Part shown: piece by piece, positions 23,755 through 31,956 of the stretch
Layout of the letters: every line of letters starts with the position of its first letter
Numbering within the stretch: position 1 is the first letter of the stretch
DNA from: Actinoplanes auranticolor
GTDB taxonomy: Bacteria; Actinomycetota; Actinomycetes; Mycobacteriales; Micromonosporaceae
Direction: 5' to 3'
DNA length: 64,000 nucleotides
Assembly (NCBI RefSeq): GCF_018332655.1
Contig: NZ_BOQL01000006.1
Span: 186,001-250,000 of the forward strand
Translations under genes and position numbers: made by a program
Notes under the pieces: model-generated
Told to the model about the DNA's origin: nothing
The model's database searches: none
What the model saw: only the letters and a program-made list of their open reading frames with translations

Positions 23755-24665
23755 TCATCACCAGGGACCTGACCAAGCGCTACGGCCACACCACGGCCGT
23801 ACGGGAGGTCGGGCTGGAGGTCCGCGAGGGTGACCGCTACGGCCTGCTCGGGCCGAACGGCTCCGGCAAGACCACCCTGATCCGGATGCTGCTCGGGCTG
23901 GTCTTCGCCACCCGCGGCGAGATCGAGGTGCTGGGCCTGCCGGTGCCCCGGCGGGTACGGGAGGTGCTGCCCCAGGTCGGCGCACTGGTCGAGGGCCCGG
24001 GCATGTACCCGCACCTGCCCGGGCGCACCAACCTGAACCTCTTCGACGCGGCCGGGCCGGGCGGCGGGCGGCGCGACCGGCGGCGGCGGGTCGACCAGGC
24101 CCTCGAACGGGTCGGGCTGGCCGGTATCGACCGGCGGCCCGTCCGGGCGTACTCGCTGGGCATGCGGCAGCGGCTGGGCCTGGCCGCGGCCCTGCTGCGC
24201 ACGCCCCGGCTGCTGATCCTCGACGAGCCCACCAACGGCCTGGACCCGCGCGGCATCCGGGAGATCCGCGACCTGCTGACCGAGCTGAACCGGGAGGGCA
24301 CGACGGTGCTGCTCTCCAGCCACCTGCTGACCGAGATCGAGGCGTTCTGCAGCCGGGTGGGCGTCATGGACAGCGGCCGGCTGGTGCTCCAGGACGATCT
24401 CGCCGCGCTGCGCGCGCCCACCGGCCGGGTGGTGCTGCACACCCCGGACGCGGACCGGGTGATCGCGTTGCTCGACGGGCGGGTCGAGGCCCGCGACGGC
24501 GACCGGCTGACGGTACGCCACCAGGCCCCCGACGACCTCAACGCCGAGCTGGTCGGCGCCGGTGTGCGGATCGTCGAGCTGGCCGGCGAGCGGCGTTCGC
24601 TGGAACAGGTCGTCCTGGAGGCCACCACCACGAGCTCGGACCGCGTCGAAGGGGCCACGCCATGA
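23751..24665 (+). CDS. ABC transporter ATP-binding protein
   Basis: The 304-residue ATPase has Walker A LLGPNGSGKTT (about residues 33-43), a Q-loop near VGALVEGPGMY, the signature YSLGMRQRLGLAAALL, Walker B LLILDEPTNGLDP and the H-loop LLSSHLL. A C-terminal 70-residue extension is typical of drug- or bacitracin-type exporters (BcrA/CcmA group). It starts at ATG 23751 overlapping the previous stop and is coupled to the permease by ATGA. Confidence 0.95.
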   Translation: MIITRDLTKRYGHTTAVREVGLEVREGDRYGLLGPNGSGKTTLIRMLLGLVFATRGEIEVLGLPVPRRVREVLPQVGALVEGPGMYPHLPGRTNLNLFDAAGPGGGRRDRRRRVDQALERVGLAGIDRRPVRAYSLGMRQRLGLAAALLRTPRLLILDEPTNGLDPRGIREIRDLLTELNREGTTVLLSSHLLTEIEAFCSRVGVMDSGRLVLQDDLAALRAPTGRVVLHTPDADRVIALLDGRVEARDGDRLTVRHQAPDDLNAELVGAGVRIVELAGERRSLEQVVLEATTTSSDRVEGATP

Positions 24666-25495
24666 TCGGGGTCGAGCTGGCCAAGCTGTTCCGCCGCCCG
24701 CGCACGTACGTGATCGCGGCGCTGCTGTGCGCGCTGCCGTTCATCGTCGCGGTGTTCCTGGCGACCACCCGGATCCCGCCGCCGCCGGGACAGGGGGGTG
24801 CCTTCCTGTCCGCGGTGCTGAGCAACGGCGCGCTGTATCCGGCCGCCGCGATGGCCCTGGTCCTGCCGGTGCTGCTGCCGGTCTCCGTGGCCGTGCTGGC
24901 CGGGGACGCGGTGGCCGGCGAGGCGTCCGCGGGCACCCTGCGCTATCTGCTGATCCGTCCGGTGGGCCGGACCCGGCTGCTGGTGGCCAAGCTGGTCTCG
25001 CTGGTGGTGTTCGTGCTGTTCGCCATCGCGACCGTGCTGGTCACCTCCTACCTCACCGGACTGCTGCTGTTCGGCGCGGAGCCGGACAGCACCGGGGTCA
25101 CGCTGCCGGCCGACGTCACCTCGTTGTCCGGCGTCACGATCACCCCGGCCGGGCTGGCCTGGCGGCTGCTCGCCACGGTCGCCTACATCACGGTGTCGAT
25201 GCTGGGCGTGGCGGCCATCGCGCTGTTCCTGTCCACCGTCACCGACTCGGCACTGGGTGCGGCGATGGGGGCGCTGGCCGCGCTGGTCGTGAGCCAGGTG
25301 CTGGTGACCCTGGACGCGGCCGCCGCCGTCCGGCCGTACCTGCCGACCCGCTACTGGCTCGCCTGGATCGACTTCTTCCGGGAGCCGGTGCTCTGGCGCG
25401 ACATCGAACGCGGCGCCGCCCTGCAACTGGTCTATCTGGTGGTGCTGCTCGGCGCGGCGTGGGCGAACTTCATGACCAAGGACGTGACCAACTAG
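24662..25495 (+). CDS. ABC-2 type transporter permease
   Basis: The 277-residue membrane protein has six predicted helices: YVIAALLCALPFIVAVFLA, ALYPAAAMALVLPVLLPVSV, LVSLVVFVLFAIATVLVTSY, AYITVSMLGVAAIALFLSTV, AAMGALAALVVSQVLVTLDA and the final LVYLVVLLGAAWANFM. The GEASAGTLRYLLIRPVGRTR loop is the conserved ABC-2 EAGT-like segment that contacts the ATPase. With the preceding ATPase it forms an exporter. Its TAG stop and the stop of the convergent lipase gene share the palindrome CTAG at 25492-25495. Confidence 0.93.
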   Translation: MIGVELAKLFRRPRTYVIAALLCALPFIVAVFLATTRIPPPPGQGGAFLSAVLSNGALYPAAAMALVLPVLLPVSVAVLAGDAVAGEASAGTLRYLLIRPVGRTRLLVAKLVSLVVFVLFAIATVLVTSYLTGLLLFGAEPDSTGVTLPADVTSLSGVTITPAGLAWRLLATVAYITVSMLGVAAIALFLSTVTDSALGAAMGALAALVVSQVLVTLDAAAAVRPYLPTRYWLAWIDFFREPVLWRDIERGAALQLVYLVVLLGAAWANFMTKDVTN

Positions 25496-26259
25496 GCGGG
25501 ACAGCTCGCGGGCGCCGACCACGGTGTCGTCCCGAGCGCTTCCAGCACCAGGGCGGTGACGATCGGGTCGGTGGGCAACGCGCTGTGGGAGATGCGCGCG
25601 TCCGGGCACAGCGTCTGCACTGCCAGGTTGGTAGCGCCGTCCAGGCGGGCCGAGTCCGGTGGTTGCACGGTCTCGTCGTCGTCCGTCCAGAGCGACAGCC
25701 ACGGCAGGCCGTCGGGCACCGGCTCCTCGTCGACGGTGTCGAGCAGCGCGCTGCCGGGGGCGAGCTGGCGGCACGCGGCCGGGCACGAGCCGGGGGCCAG
25801 TGCGGAGCCGGCGCCGGCGATCCGGGTGCCGTGCAGGGGCGAGCCGAGGGTGACGATGCGCCGGGCCGAGTCGGCGCTGCGGTGCCGGTCCACCCACAGC
25901 TTGACGGCGACCCCACCGGCGGAGTAGCCCACCACGTCGACCGAGGGTGCCCCTTCGTCCAGCGCGGCGCGCACGGCGGCGTCGACCGTACCGGCCTGGA
26001 CGAGCAGGTCGCCGGTGCCCTCGCCGGGCAGGGTCAGGACCGACGCGGTGCGGCCCTCGGCGCGCAGCCGGGCCGCCAGTTGCGACAGGCCGGTCCGGCT
26101 GCCGCCGTACCCGGGGACCAGCAGGACCGGCCCGGGCCTGGCCTGATCCGGTCGGGCGACCGGATCCGCGCGGTTGATCAGGCGTACGCCCACCACCGCC
26201 AGCACCGCCAGCAGGACGGCGAGGGCGGCACCGAGCAGCAGACGGCGGCGTGGGGACAC
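25492..26259 (-). CDS. Membrane-anchored alpha/beta-hydrolase (lipase/esterase)
   Basis: The 255-residue protein begins with an uncleaved anchor or signal (RRLLLGAALAVLLAVLAVVG). The lid-side VLLVPGYGGSRTGLSQLAARL and the nucleophile elbow VDVVGYSAGGVAVK (GYSAGG) are typical of secreted triacylglycerol lipases/esterases. A Cys pair (GSCPAACRQL) suggests a disulfide. The catalytic Asp is probably in LWTDDDETV and the His in ARISHSAL. It acts outside the membrane on an unknown ester. Confidence 0.85.
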   Translation of the reverse strand: MSPRRRLLLGAALAVLLAVLAVVGVRLINRADPVARPDQARPGPVLLVPGYGGSRTGLSQLAARLRAEGRTASVLTLPGEGTGDLLVQAGTVDAAVRAALDEGAPSVDVVGYSAGGVAVKLWVDRHRSADSARRIVTLGSPLHGTRIAGAGSALAPGSCPAACRQLAPGSALLDTVDEEPVPDGLPWLSLWTDDDETVQPPDSARLDGATNLAVQTLCPDARISHSALPTDPIVTALVLEALGTTPWSAPASCPA

Positions 26260-26305
26260 ACTTCATCATGACTCGACGGCCGCGGCACCGTACTAGGATC
26301 GGCCG

Positions 26306-27343
26306 GTGACGTCGTTCGCGGTCGTCGGGGCGGGTTTCCGGGCCGCGGCGTACTGGCGGATCGCCACCCGGCTCGAGGGTCTGTCCTGTGTGGGCGCGGT
26401 GGTCCGCACGCCCCGCCGGCTGCCGGTCCCGGCGTACCGGTCGGTGGCCGAGTGTCTGGCCGGGGCCCGACCCGATTTCCTGGTCACCGCCGTGCCCCGT
26501 ACGGTCAATCCGGACGTCATCGTCGCCGCCGTGCAGCGCGGGGTGCCGGTGCTCGCGGAGACGCCGCCCGCCGCCGACGCCGCGGGTCTGCGCGAGCTGT
26601 GGGCCGCCGTCGGCGAGTCGGGGCTGGTCCAGGTGGCCGAGCAGTATCTGCTCATGCCCACCCATGCGGCCCGGGCGGCGGTCGTCGACCGCGGGCTGAT
26701 CGGCGCGCCGAGCCAGGTGCACGTCTCGTCGACGCAGCTCTACCACGCGGTGTCGCTGATCCGGGGCCTGCTCGGCACCGGCCGCGAGCCCGTCACCGTC
26801 CGGGCGACCCGGCACCGGGCCCCGCTGCTCGACCCGCTGAGCCGGGCCGGCTGGACCGGTGCCGCCGAGCCGGAGACGGCCACCACGACCATCGCCACAC
26901 TCGACTTCGGCGCCGGCCGCCGCGGGCTGTACGACTTCACCGACAACCAGACCCGCAACCAGTTGCGCTTCCGGCGCCTGCTGGTGCGCGGCAGCCACGG
27001 CGAGCTGCGCGACGACGAGATCGTCCGGCTCGCCGGCCCGCGCACGATCGTGCGGACTCCGCTGGTGCGCGGCCGCGGCGCCCACGACCCGGACACCGCG
27101 CACATCACGCTGGGTGACGAGGTGCTCTTCCGCAACCCGTACGCCGGACCGCGTTTCAACGACGACGAGATCGCCACCGCCGCGCTGCTCGAGGCGACAG
27201 CCGCGTGGGTGCGCGGGGCCGGCCCGGAACCGTATCCGCTGGCCGAGGGTGCTCACGACCACCTGATCGGACTGGCGATCGAGGAGGCGGCCGAGACCGG
27301 TCGTACCGTCACGACGAGCACGCCGCCCTGGGGCACCGGCTGA
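26306..27343 (+). CDS. Gfo/Idh/MocA-family oxidoreductase
   Basis: The 345-residue protein starts at GTG 26306. The N-terminal nucleotide-binding motif is FAVVGAGFRAAAYWRIATRL. The usual EKP is replaced by AETPPAA (ETP), and the substrate domain has VQVAEQYLLMPTHAARAAVV. The missing catalytic Lys of the EKP motif suggests a changed or lost dehydrogenase activity, as in some sugar-binding paralogues. It is divergent from the lipase gene and is not obviously part of the neighbouring operon. Confidence 0.85.
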   Translation: MTSFAVVGAGFRAAAYWRIATRLEGLSCVGAVVRTPRRLPVPAYRSVAECLAGARPDFLVTAVPRTVNPDVIVAAVQRGVPVLAETPPAADAAGLRELWAAVGESGLVQVAEQYLLMPTHAARAAVVDRGLIGAPSQVHVSSTQLYHAVSLIRGLLGTGREPVTVRATRHRAPLLDPLSRAGWTGAAEPETATTTIATLDFGAGRRGLYDFTDNQTRNQLRFRRLLVRGSHGELRDDEIVRLAGPRTIVRTPLVRGRGAHDPDTAHITLGDEVLFRNPYAGPRFNDDEIATAALLEATAAWVRGAGPEPYPLAEGAHDHLIGLAIEEAAETGRTVTTSTPPWGTG

Positions 27344-27350
27344 GCCGCGG

Positions 27351-28427
27351 TCAGTGCGGCGCGTCCTCCCGATCGGCGAGCACGCGCGCCGCCATGTGCA
27401 GCAACTCCTCGACGGCGGCACCGGGGCCGGCCGGGGGAGCGGGCACCGGCTCCGGGTCCACGCAGCGATCGAGCAGTAGCTCCACGAGCGCGGCGCGGTG
27501 CAGGACGTCGTCCGCGGTCAGGGCGCCCGGCAGGATGCGGATCTCGATCGTGTCCCGGATCGGGGTGTCGGTGAGCAACTGGGTCAGGTTCACGTCGAAG
27601 AACTTGCTGAGCCCGCCGTCGGCCGCGGCCTTGCGCAGGTCGTCGGCGGAGGGCAGGCCGGCCACCGCCTCGACCAGCGGCTCCGGCAGCGGGGCGAGCC
27701 GCCGGCAGGCCGGGTTGGTCTGCAGCAGCAGCCGCAGCGGCTCGCGCCAGTGGGCGAACAGCCGGACGACGTTGGCCAGGGCGTGCGGCTCGCGGAACGG
27801 CGCCCCGTCCACGTGCATGTGCACGGCGGCCTCGCGCGGGACGGTGAAGCCCAGCTCACGGGCGGGACCGAGGAGCTCTTCCAGCGCGGCGCCGTGATCG
27901 GTGCTCAGCGGCGGCGTGACGATCTCGCACGGGCGCTCCCGCTCCCCGCCGTGCGGCGCGGCCAGCGCGATGGTCGCGCCGGAGACGTCGTCCAGCCGGT
28001 ACACGTCGCCGTACCGGTGGACCTTGCTGCCCCAGAGCTGAGCGGTCGCGTCCAGCGCGGCGCCCAGTGTGCCGCCCGGGTCGCTGTGCGCCGCGAGCAG
28101 GCTCAGCAGGCGCGGGTCGTCGCTGAGGATGCGGAACCAGCCCGGCGGCGCGGGCGTGCGCGGGTCGAGGCCCGCCATCAGGGTGACGTCGTCCACCAGC
28201 GTGCACAGCGGTGAGCCGTCGGCCCGGCGTACCTCGAAGCCCTGTGTCAGGTGCAGGAACCGGCCCAGGCCCGGGACCAGGGACGGTTCGCTGTCGTGGT
28301 GCCACACCGGGTGGACCCGGCCGCCGCAGCGGTCGGCCAGGTCCCGCGCGAGAGTCCGCCGGCTGTGACCCGGCGGGGCCATCAGCTCGATCTCGAATCC
28401 CGTGCGCCGGTGCAGCGTGGCGGTCAC
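27351..28427 (-). CDS. Putative amidoligase enzyme
   Basis: The 358-residue protein starts at GTG 28427, overlapping the stop of the preceding gene (GTGA). The N-terminus RRTGFEIELMAPPGHSRRTL is the GFEIE-type start of the glutamine-synthetase-like COOH-NH2 ligase superfamily (Amidoligase_2). A basic/acidic ATP-binding strand follows, with CEIVTPPLS and the AAVHMHVDGAPFREP segment, whose HxHxD matches the metal-binding strand. FFDVNLTQLL and TIEIRILPGAL follow. Such enzymes are proposed to form amide bonds on peptides or cell-wall components. The operon with a sigma factor and a repeat protein suggests envelope modification under sigma control. Confidence 0.82.
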   Translation of the reverse strand: MTATLHRRTGFEIELMAPPGHSRRTLARDLADRCGGRVHPVWHHDSEPSLVPGLGRFLHLTQGFEVRRADGSPLCTLVDDVTLMAGLDPRTPAPPGWFRILSDDPRLLSLLAAHSDPGGTLGAALDATAQLWGSKVHRYGDVYRLDDVSGATIALAAPHGGERERPCEIVTPPLSTDHGAALEELLGPARELGFTVPREAAVHMHVDGAPFREPHALANVVRLFAHWREPLRLLLQTNPACRRLAPLPEPLVEAVAGLPSADDLRKAAADGGLSKFFDVNLTQLLTDTPIRDTIEIRILPGALTADDVLHRAALVELLLDRCVDPEPVPAPPAGPGAAVEELLHMAARVLADREDAPH

Positions 28428-29248
28428 GGCTTGAAGGGCAGAGAGTCGCCGGCCAGCAGGCGCTTGCCGCCCTCGACCTTGGCCGCGTACGGGTCGGCCA
28501 GCTTCCACGTCTTGGCCAGCTTGACCGCGTCGTCGTAGTCGTACCCGGCGGTGAAGAACTTGTTCACCCGGGCCGCCTCCTTGGCCTCGGCCAGGGCGCT
28601 GGGCTTGACCGGCAACTTCTTGTCGGCCAGCAGGCGCTTGCCGCCCTCGACCTTGGCCGCGTACGGGTCGGCCAGCTTCCACAGCTTGGCCAGCTTGACC
28701 GCGTCGTCGTAGTTGTAACCGGCGGCGAAGTACGCGTCGAGCTGCCTCTGTTCCTTCGGGTCGATCTCCTCGTCCGGCAGCGGGTCACCCGGCGTGGGCG
28801 TGATCGGCAGCGTCTCGCCGGCCAGCAGCCGGCGCCCGGCCTCGGCCTTGACCGTGTCGATGTCCCTCGACCGCCAGATGCCGGCCAGCTTGAGCGCGTC
28901 GTCGTAGTCGTAGCCCGCGGCGAAGAAGGCGTCGTACTGCTTCTCCAGCTCGGTCGCCGGCGACGGGGTGGAGGGTGCGGCCGGCGGGGCCATGTTCGGC
29001 ATCGTGGCGGCGGCGCCGGCGTCGACGGACTGATTCTGCTGCTGTCCCGGCAGCAGGCCGGGCAGGCTGATCGCCCCCGCGATCAGGCTGACGCCCAGCA
29101 CGGCGCCGCCGGCGGCCTGCATGCCCCAGCGGCGGCGCTGGTACGAGCGGGACAGCTCCTGCACCCGGCTGTAGACCTCGGCCGCGTCGGGTGCCAGATG
29201 TTCGTGCGTTTCAAAGGCGGTGCGGAGCTGGTCTCCGTGCTCGGTCAC
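28424..29248 (-). CDS. Membrane protein with three 47-residue repeats
   Basis: The 274-residue protein starts at GTG 29248 (GTGA overlap with the sigma gene). A 45-residue cytoplasmic head, one helix (about 42-66, AAGGAVLGVSLIAGAISLPG) and a Gln/Pro/Ala linker lead to three extracytoplasmic repeats at residues 105-151, 170-216 and 228-274. Each has the FFxAGYDYDDAxKLA core, a W, then AKVEGGKRLLAG and a LPxxP end; repeats two and three are nearly identical. The position behind an ECF sigma gene suggests it regulates the sigma factor or is a structural target. No zinc anti-sigma motif is visible. It belongs to no family I can name. Confidence 0.8.
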   Translation of the reverse strand: MTEHGDQLRTAFETHEHLAPDAAEVYSRVQELSRSYQRRRWGMQAAGGAVLGVSLIAGAISLPGLLPGQQQNQSVDAGAAATMPNMAPPAAPSTPSPATELEKQYDAFFAAGYDYDDALKLAGIWRSRDIDTVKAEAGRRLLAGETLPITPTPGDPLPDEEIDPKEQRQLDAYFAAGYNYDDAVKLAKLWKLADPYAAKVEGGKRLLADKKLPVKPSALAEAKEAARVNKFFTAGYDYDDAVKLAKTWKLADPYAAKVEGGKRLLAGDSLPFKP

Positions 29249-29823
29249 GACTTCTCCTCGGCGTGGATCCTGTGCTGGTGCTCCGACGAGAGCCGGAGTG
29301 TCTTGAGCGCCCTCGAAGCGTGGCTGCGCACCGTCGCCGGTGAACAGCCGATCAGATCGGCGATGGCATCGTCGTCGAGCTGCTCGTAATAGCGCAGCAC
29401 GAGCACCGCCCGTTGCTTGCGCCCGAGCGCCGCCAGACGGTTCCACAGCTCGTCGGCCTCGACGACGTCGTGGGCGTGGTCGCGTACCCCGCCCCTCGCG
29501 TCGTCGATGTCGACCAGCCGTTCCCCCACGGCGTGCACGTTGCGCGCCGCCCAGCTGCGCCGCCACGACAGATACTCGTTGAGCACCATCCGGCGGACGT
29601 AGGCCTCGGGGGAGTCGGCCACGGTGATCCGCCGCCACCGGACCTGCGCTCTGGCCAGCACCTCCTGGACGACGTCCTGCGCCAGGTCACGGTCGCCGGT
29701 GAGGACGACCGCGTAACGCAGCAGACTGGGAAGCCGGGCCACCGCGAACTGCTCGAAGGTCACACCCTCTAGGACGGGTGCCGGGTGGTCGGTTGTGCAC
29801 TCATGATCCGAACTTTTTCCCAC
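29245..29823 (-). CDS. SigE-family ECF RNA polymerase sigma factor
   Basis: The 192-residue protein starts at GTG 29823. Region 2 is seen in FEQFAVARLPSLLRYAVVLT, then GDRDLAQDVVQEVLARAQVR. The RWRRITVADSPEAYVRRMVL linker and region 4 in RAVLVLRYYEQLDDDAIADL with GCSPATVRSHASRALKTLR complete the SigE-family (Streptomyces SigE-like, TIGR02983) pattern. It directs RNA polymerase to a small regulon, probably including this operon. It is coupled to the repeat-containing membrane protein that follows it. Confidence 0.92.
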   Translation of the reverse strand: MGKSSDHECTTDHPAPVLEGVTFEQFAVARLPSLLRYAVVLTGDRDLAQDVVQEVLARAQVRWRRITVADSPEAYVRRMVLNEYLSWRRSWAARNVHAVGERLVDIDDARGGVRDHAHDVVEADELWNRLAALGRKQRAVLVLRYYEQLDDDAIADLIGCSPATVRSHASRALKTLRLSSEHQHRIHAEEKS

Positions 29824-30002
29824 GATGGTGTGCTCCCCGCGCCGGCGATGAAGTGGTCACGCACGGTGATGGCGGTGCACCGCGCCGCCGACTCTAGAGG
29901 TGCTCCGCACCCCCCGGCTGCGTTCTTCGCGATCGGTCCCTGCAACCGTCCTGCTGCTCGACGGCTCCCGGCGTGCCGCCCCGGGCCGTCCAGACTGGGC
30001 CC

Positions 30003-30128
30003 ATGGTCGTCATCAGCCGGTGGAGCATCACCGACAAGCCGCAGGGTCGCCTCGACACCGCCCGCGAACTCGTCGCGGTCTGGGCTGTGCATCTGCGCCG
30101 GTCCTACCGGCTCATCCGCGGCGCCTGA
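30003..30128 (+). CDS. Possible small ORF of 41 residues
   Basis: An ATG at 30003 opens a 41-codon frame ending at TGA 30126. The product is mostly polar with two basic clusters (LRRSYRLIRGA). It lies in the 311-base gap between the sigma gene and the HxlR gene. No ribosome-binding site or family is evident. Apart from this frame I see nothing in the gap. Confidence 0.25.
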   Translation: MVVISRWSITDKPQGRLDTARELVAVWAVHLRRSYRLIRGA

Positions 30129-30134
30129 GCCCGC

Positions 30135-30797
30135 TCAGGGCGCCGGGGCGGCCTCGGCCCGGGGCCGCGGGAACACCGTCAGCAAGCGGTCGGCGGCCTC
30201 CCGGTTCCCGCGAACGGTGACCAGCCCCGCGTCCTCAGCGGCGGCGAGAGTGCTGCCGCCGAAGATCAGCCTCCGGAACACCGTCGCGCTGGTCTCGATC
30301 ACCGCGTCCGGCACCTGAGCCGGGCCCCGGGTCAGCGTGAACCGGCCCTCGCCCACCTCGGCCAGCAGGATGTCGCCGTCGAGCCGCAGCTCGCACCGGG
30401 CGGCCAGGGTGCCCGCCGCGGTCGCGTCGAAGGTCGTACGCATCGCGAGGGCCAGGGCGTCCACGCTCAGCGCCGCGGTCGAGGTCATCGGTGTGCGGCT
30501 GCCCCAGCGGCCCAGTGCCAGCAGGACCGGCTCGAGGCCGAGGCCGCGGTCGGTCAGCTCGTACACCTGGGCACTGGCCGGCGGCCCCAGCTGCCGGCGG
30601 CGCAGCACGCCGGCCCGCTCCAGCTCGGCGAGGCGCTGGGTCAGCATGCTCTGCCCGGCGCCGGGCAGGCCGCGGCGCAGCTCGCTGAAGCGTTTGGGGC
30701 CCAGCAGCAGCTCCCGGACGACCAGCAACGCCCACCGGTCACCGACGAGATCGAGCGCGCGAGCCACTCCGCAGGGGTCGTCGTAGGTCCGGGCCAT
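30135..30797 (-). CDS. HxlR-type winged-helix regulator with C-terminal SCP2-like domain
   Basis: The 220-residue protein starts at ATG 30797; an upstream in-frame extension lies in the promoter gap. The HxlR domain (1-110) has CGVARALDLVGDRWALLVVR with the N-terminal Cys, SELRRGLPGAGQSMLTQRLA and GVLRRRQLGPPASAQVYELT. The C-terminal part (about 120-215) resembles a sterol-carrier-protein-2 fold, with GTLAARCELRLDGDILLAEV, LTRGPAQVPDAVIETSATVF and GLVTVRGNREAADRLLTVFP. It is divergent from an alpha/beta-hydrolase with a 61-base gap and probably controls it and itself. Confidence 0.88.
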   Translation of the reverse strand: MARTYDDPCGVARALDLVGDRWALLVVRELLLGPKRFSELRRGLPGAGQSMLTQRLAELERAGVLRRRQLGPPASAQVYELTDRGLGLEPVLLALGRWGSRTPMTSTAALSVDALALAMRTTFDATAAGTLAARCELRLDGDILLAEVGEGRFTLTRGPAQVPDAVIETSATVFRRLIFGGSTLAAAEDAGLVTVRGNREAADRLLTVFPRPRAEAAPAP

Positions 30798-30819
30798 GGC
30801 CCCATAGTATCGTTGCCGA

Positions 30820-30829
30820 ACCTGAAGGT
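30820..30829. promoter_or_regulatory. Short palindrome between HxlR and hydrolase genes
   Basis: ACCTGAAGGT (ACCT-GA-AGGT) is centred in the 61-base divergent gap. HxlR and ArsR-like proteins bind such sites. The palindrome is short and may be fortuitous; a role as operator is inferred from position. Confidence 0.3.
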
Positions 30830-30858
30830 ACGAAAACAGAACCACATGCGGAGGGTTC

Positions 30859-31539
30859 ATGCCGACGACGCGCACTTACGTCCTGGTTCCCGGAGCCGGC
30901 GGCAGCGCCTGGTACTGGCACCGGCTCGGGCCGGAGCTCCGCCGTCGTGGCCACGAGGCGATCGCGGTCGAGCTGCCGGCCGCCGACGACCAAGCCGGCC
31001 TGCGCGACTACGCCGACGCCATCGTCACCGCCGCGGGAGACCACCGGCGGGTGGTGCTGGTCGCCCAGTCGATGGGCGGCCTCAGCGCCCCGCTGACCTG
31101 CGACCGCCTCGATGCCGAGCAGATCGTCCTGGTCAACGCGATGATCCCGGCGCCCGGCGAGACCGGCGGTGACTGGTGGACGGCGACCGGCCAGGAGCAG
31201 GCCCGCCGCGAGCTCGACCGGCGCGAGGGCCGCGACCCGGACGCGCCGTTCGACCCGCGCGTGATGTTCTTCCACGACGTGCCGGCGGAGGTCACCGAGC
31301 AGGGCCTGACGGTCGATCCGGGGCAGTCGGGCACGCCGTTCGGTGAGCCGTGGCCGCTGGACGGGTGGCCGGACGTGTCGACCCGGGTGCTCTGCGGACG
31401 GCAGGACAGGCTGTTCCCGGTCGACTTCCAGATCCGGGTGGCCCGGGAACGGCTGGGGGTCACGGCCGAGACCATGCCGGGCGGTCACCTGCTGGCCCTC
31501 AGCCGGCCGGCGGAGCTGGCCACCCTGCTCACCGCGTGA
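30859..31539 (+). CDS. Alpha/beta-hydrolase
   Basis: The 226-residue protein is an alpha/beta-hydrolase of the salicylate-esterase/hydroxynitrile-lyase-like type: TYVLVPGAGGSAWYWHRLGP, the nucleophile elbow VVLVAQSMGGLSAPL (QSMGG) and the C-terminal ETMPGGHLLALSRPAELA carrying the catalytic His. The acid is probably Asp in CGRQDRLFPVDF. It is cytosolic, with no signal peptide. It is transcribed divergently from an HxlR regulator that likely controls it. The substrate is unknown. Confidence 0.9.
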   Translation: MPTTRTYVLVPGAGGSAWYWHRLGPELRRRGHEAIAVELPAADDQAGLRDYADAIVTAAGDHRRVVLVAQSMGGLSAPLTCDRLDAEQIVLVNAMIPAPGETGGDWWTATGQEQARRELDRREGRDPDAPFDPRVMFFHDVPAEVTEQGLTVDPGQSGTPFGEPWPLDGWPDVSTRVLCGRQDRLFPVDFQIRVARERLGVTAETMPGGHLLALSRPAELATLLTA

Positions 31540-31546
31540 TCAGGGT

Positions 31547-31750
31547 CTAGTCGGGCGGTCCCACCGGGGCGCCCTGCGCGGCCGGGCTGTCCGCGGCCTC
31601 GCCGGGAACGCCGGGTCCGCCGTCCTGCGCCCGGTGCGCCTCGTCGTAGGTGAGGTCGCCGGGGTTGCCGTTGTCCGGCTCCGTCATCGCGTCCGGGTCC
31701 ATCGAGCCCGGGTCGGCCACACTGCTGAGATCGTCATGCGGGTTCGTCAT
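31547..31750 (-). CDS. Small acidic hydrophilic protein
   Basis: The 67-residue protein is rich in Asp, Pro, Gly and Ala, with no hydrophobic segment and probably intrinsic disorder. It converges on the hydrolase gene with a gap of seven bases and faces the phoD promoter region. Short disordered proteins of this composition are common actinomycete hypotheticals. Function unknown. Confidence 0.45.
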   Translation of the reverse strand: MTNPHDDLSSVADPGSMDPDAMTEPDNGNPGDLTYDEAHRAQDGGPGVPGEAADSPAAQGAPVGPPD

Positions 31751-31799
31751 GCCGGCGGGCTACCCTGGTCGGCGCGGGGGCATGCCCGCAGCCGGTGAT

Positions 31800-31821
31800 G
31801 TTCACCGATCCTTCACCCGGG
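31800..31821 (+). promoter_or_regulatory. PHO-box-like direct repeats upstream of phoD
   Basis: GTTCACCGATC and CTTCACCCGGG are two consecutive 11-base units with the TTCACC core, matching the known Streptomyces PhoP box (GTTCACC direct repeats every 11 bases). They lie 136 bases before the phoD start on the same strand, so phosphate-starvation activation by PhoP is likely. No phoR/phoP genes are in the window. Confidence 0.6.
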
Positions 31822-31956
31822 CCCACGTCGCACCTGCCGCATCCGTCAGGTCATCACCGGCCGGATACCTGCGCGTGGACTCAGCGTGGCCCGCGGTCCC
31901 TAGCGTCACCCGGCAGGGGCCCGGCGATCGTGCCGGTCCGGACCGCAGGAGGTCAC

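Noticed and set aside
23837..27421. Very long minus-strand open frame across the ABC and oxidoreductase genes (about 1190 codons)
   Set aside because: It is antisense to well-supported genes and encodes Arg/Gly/Pro-rich, low-complexity sequence, typical of high-GC shadow frames.
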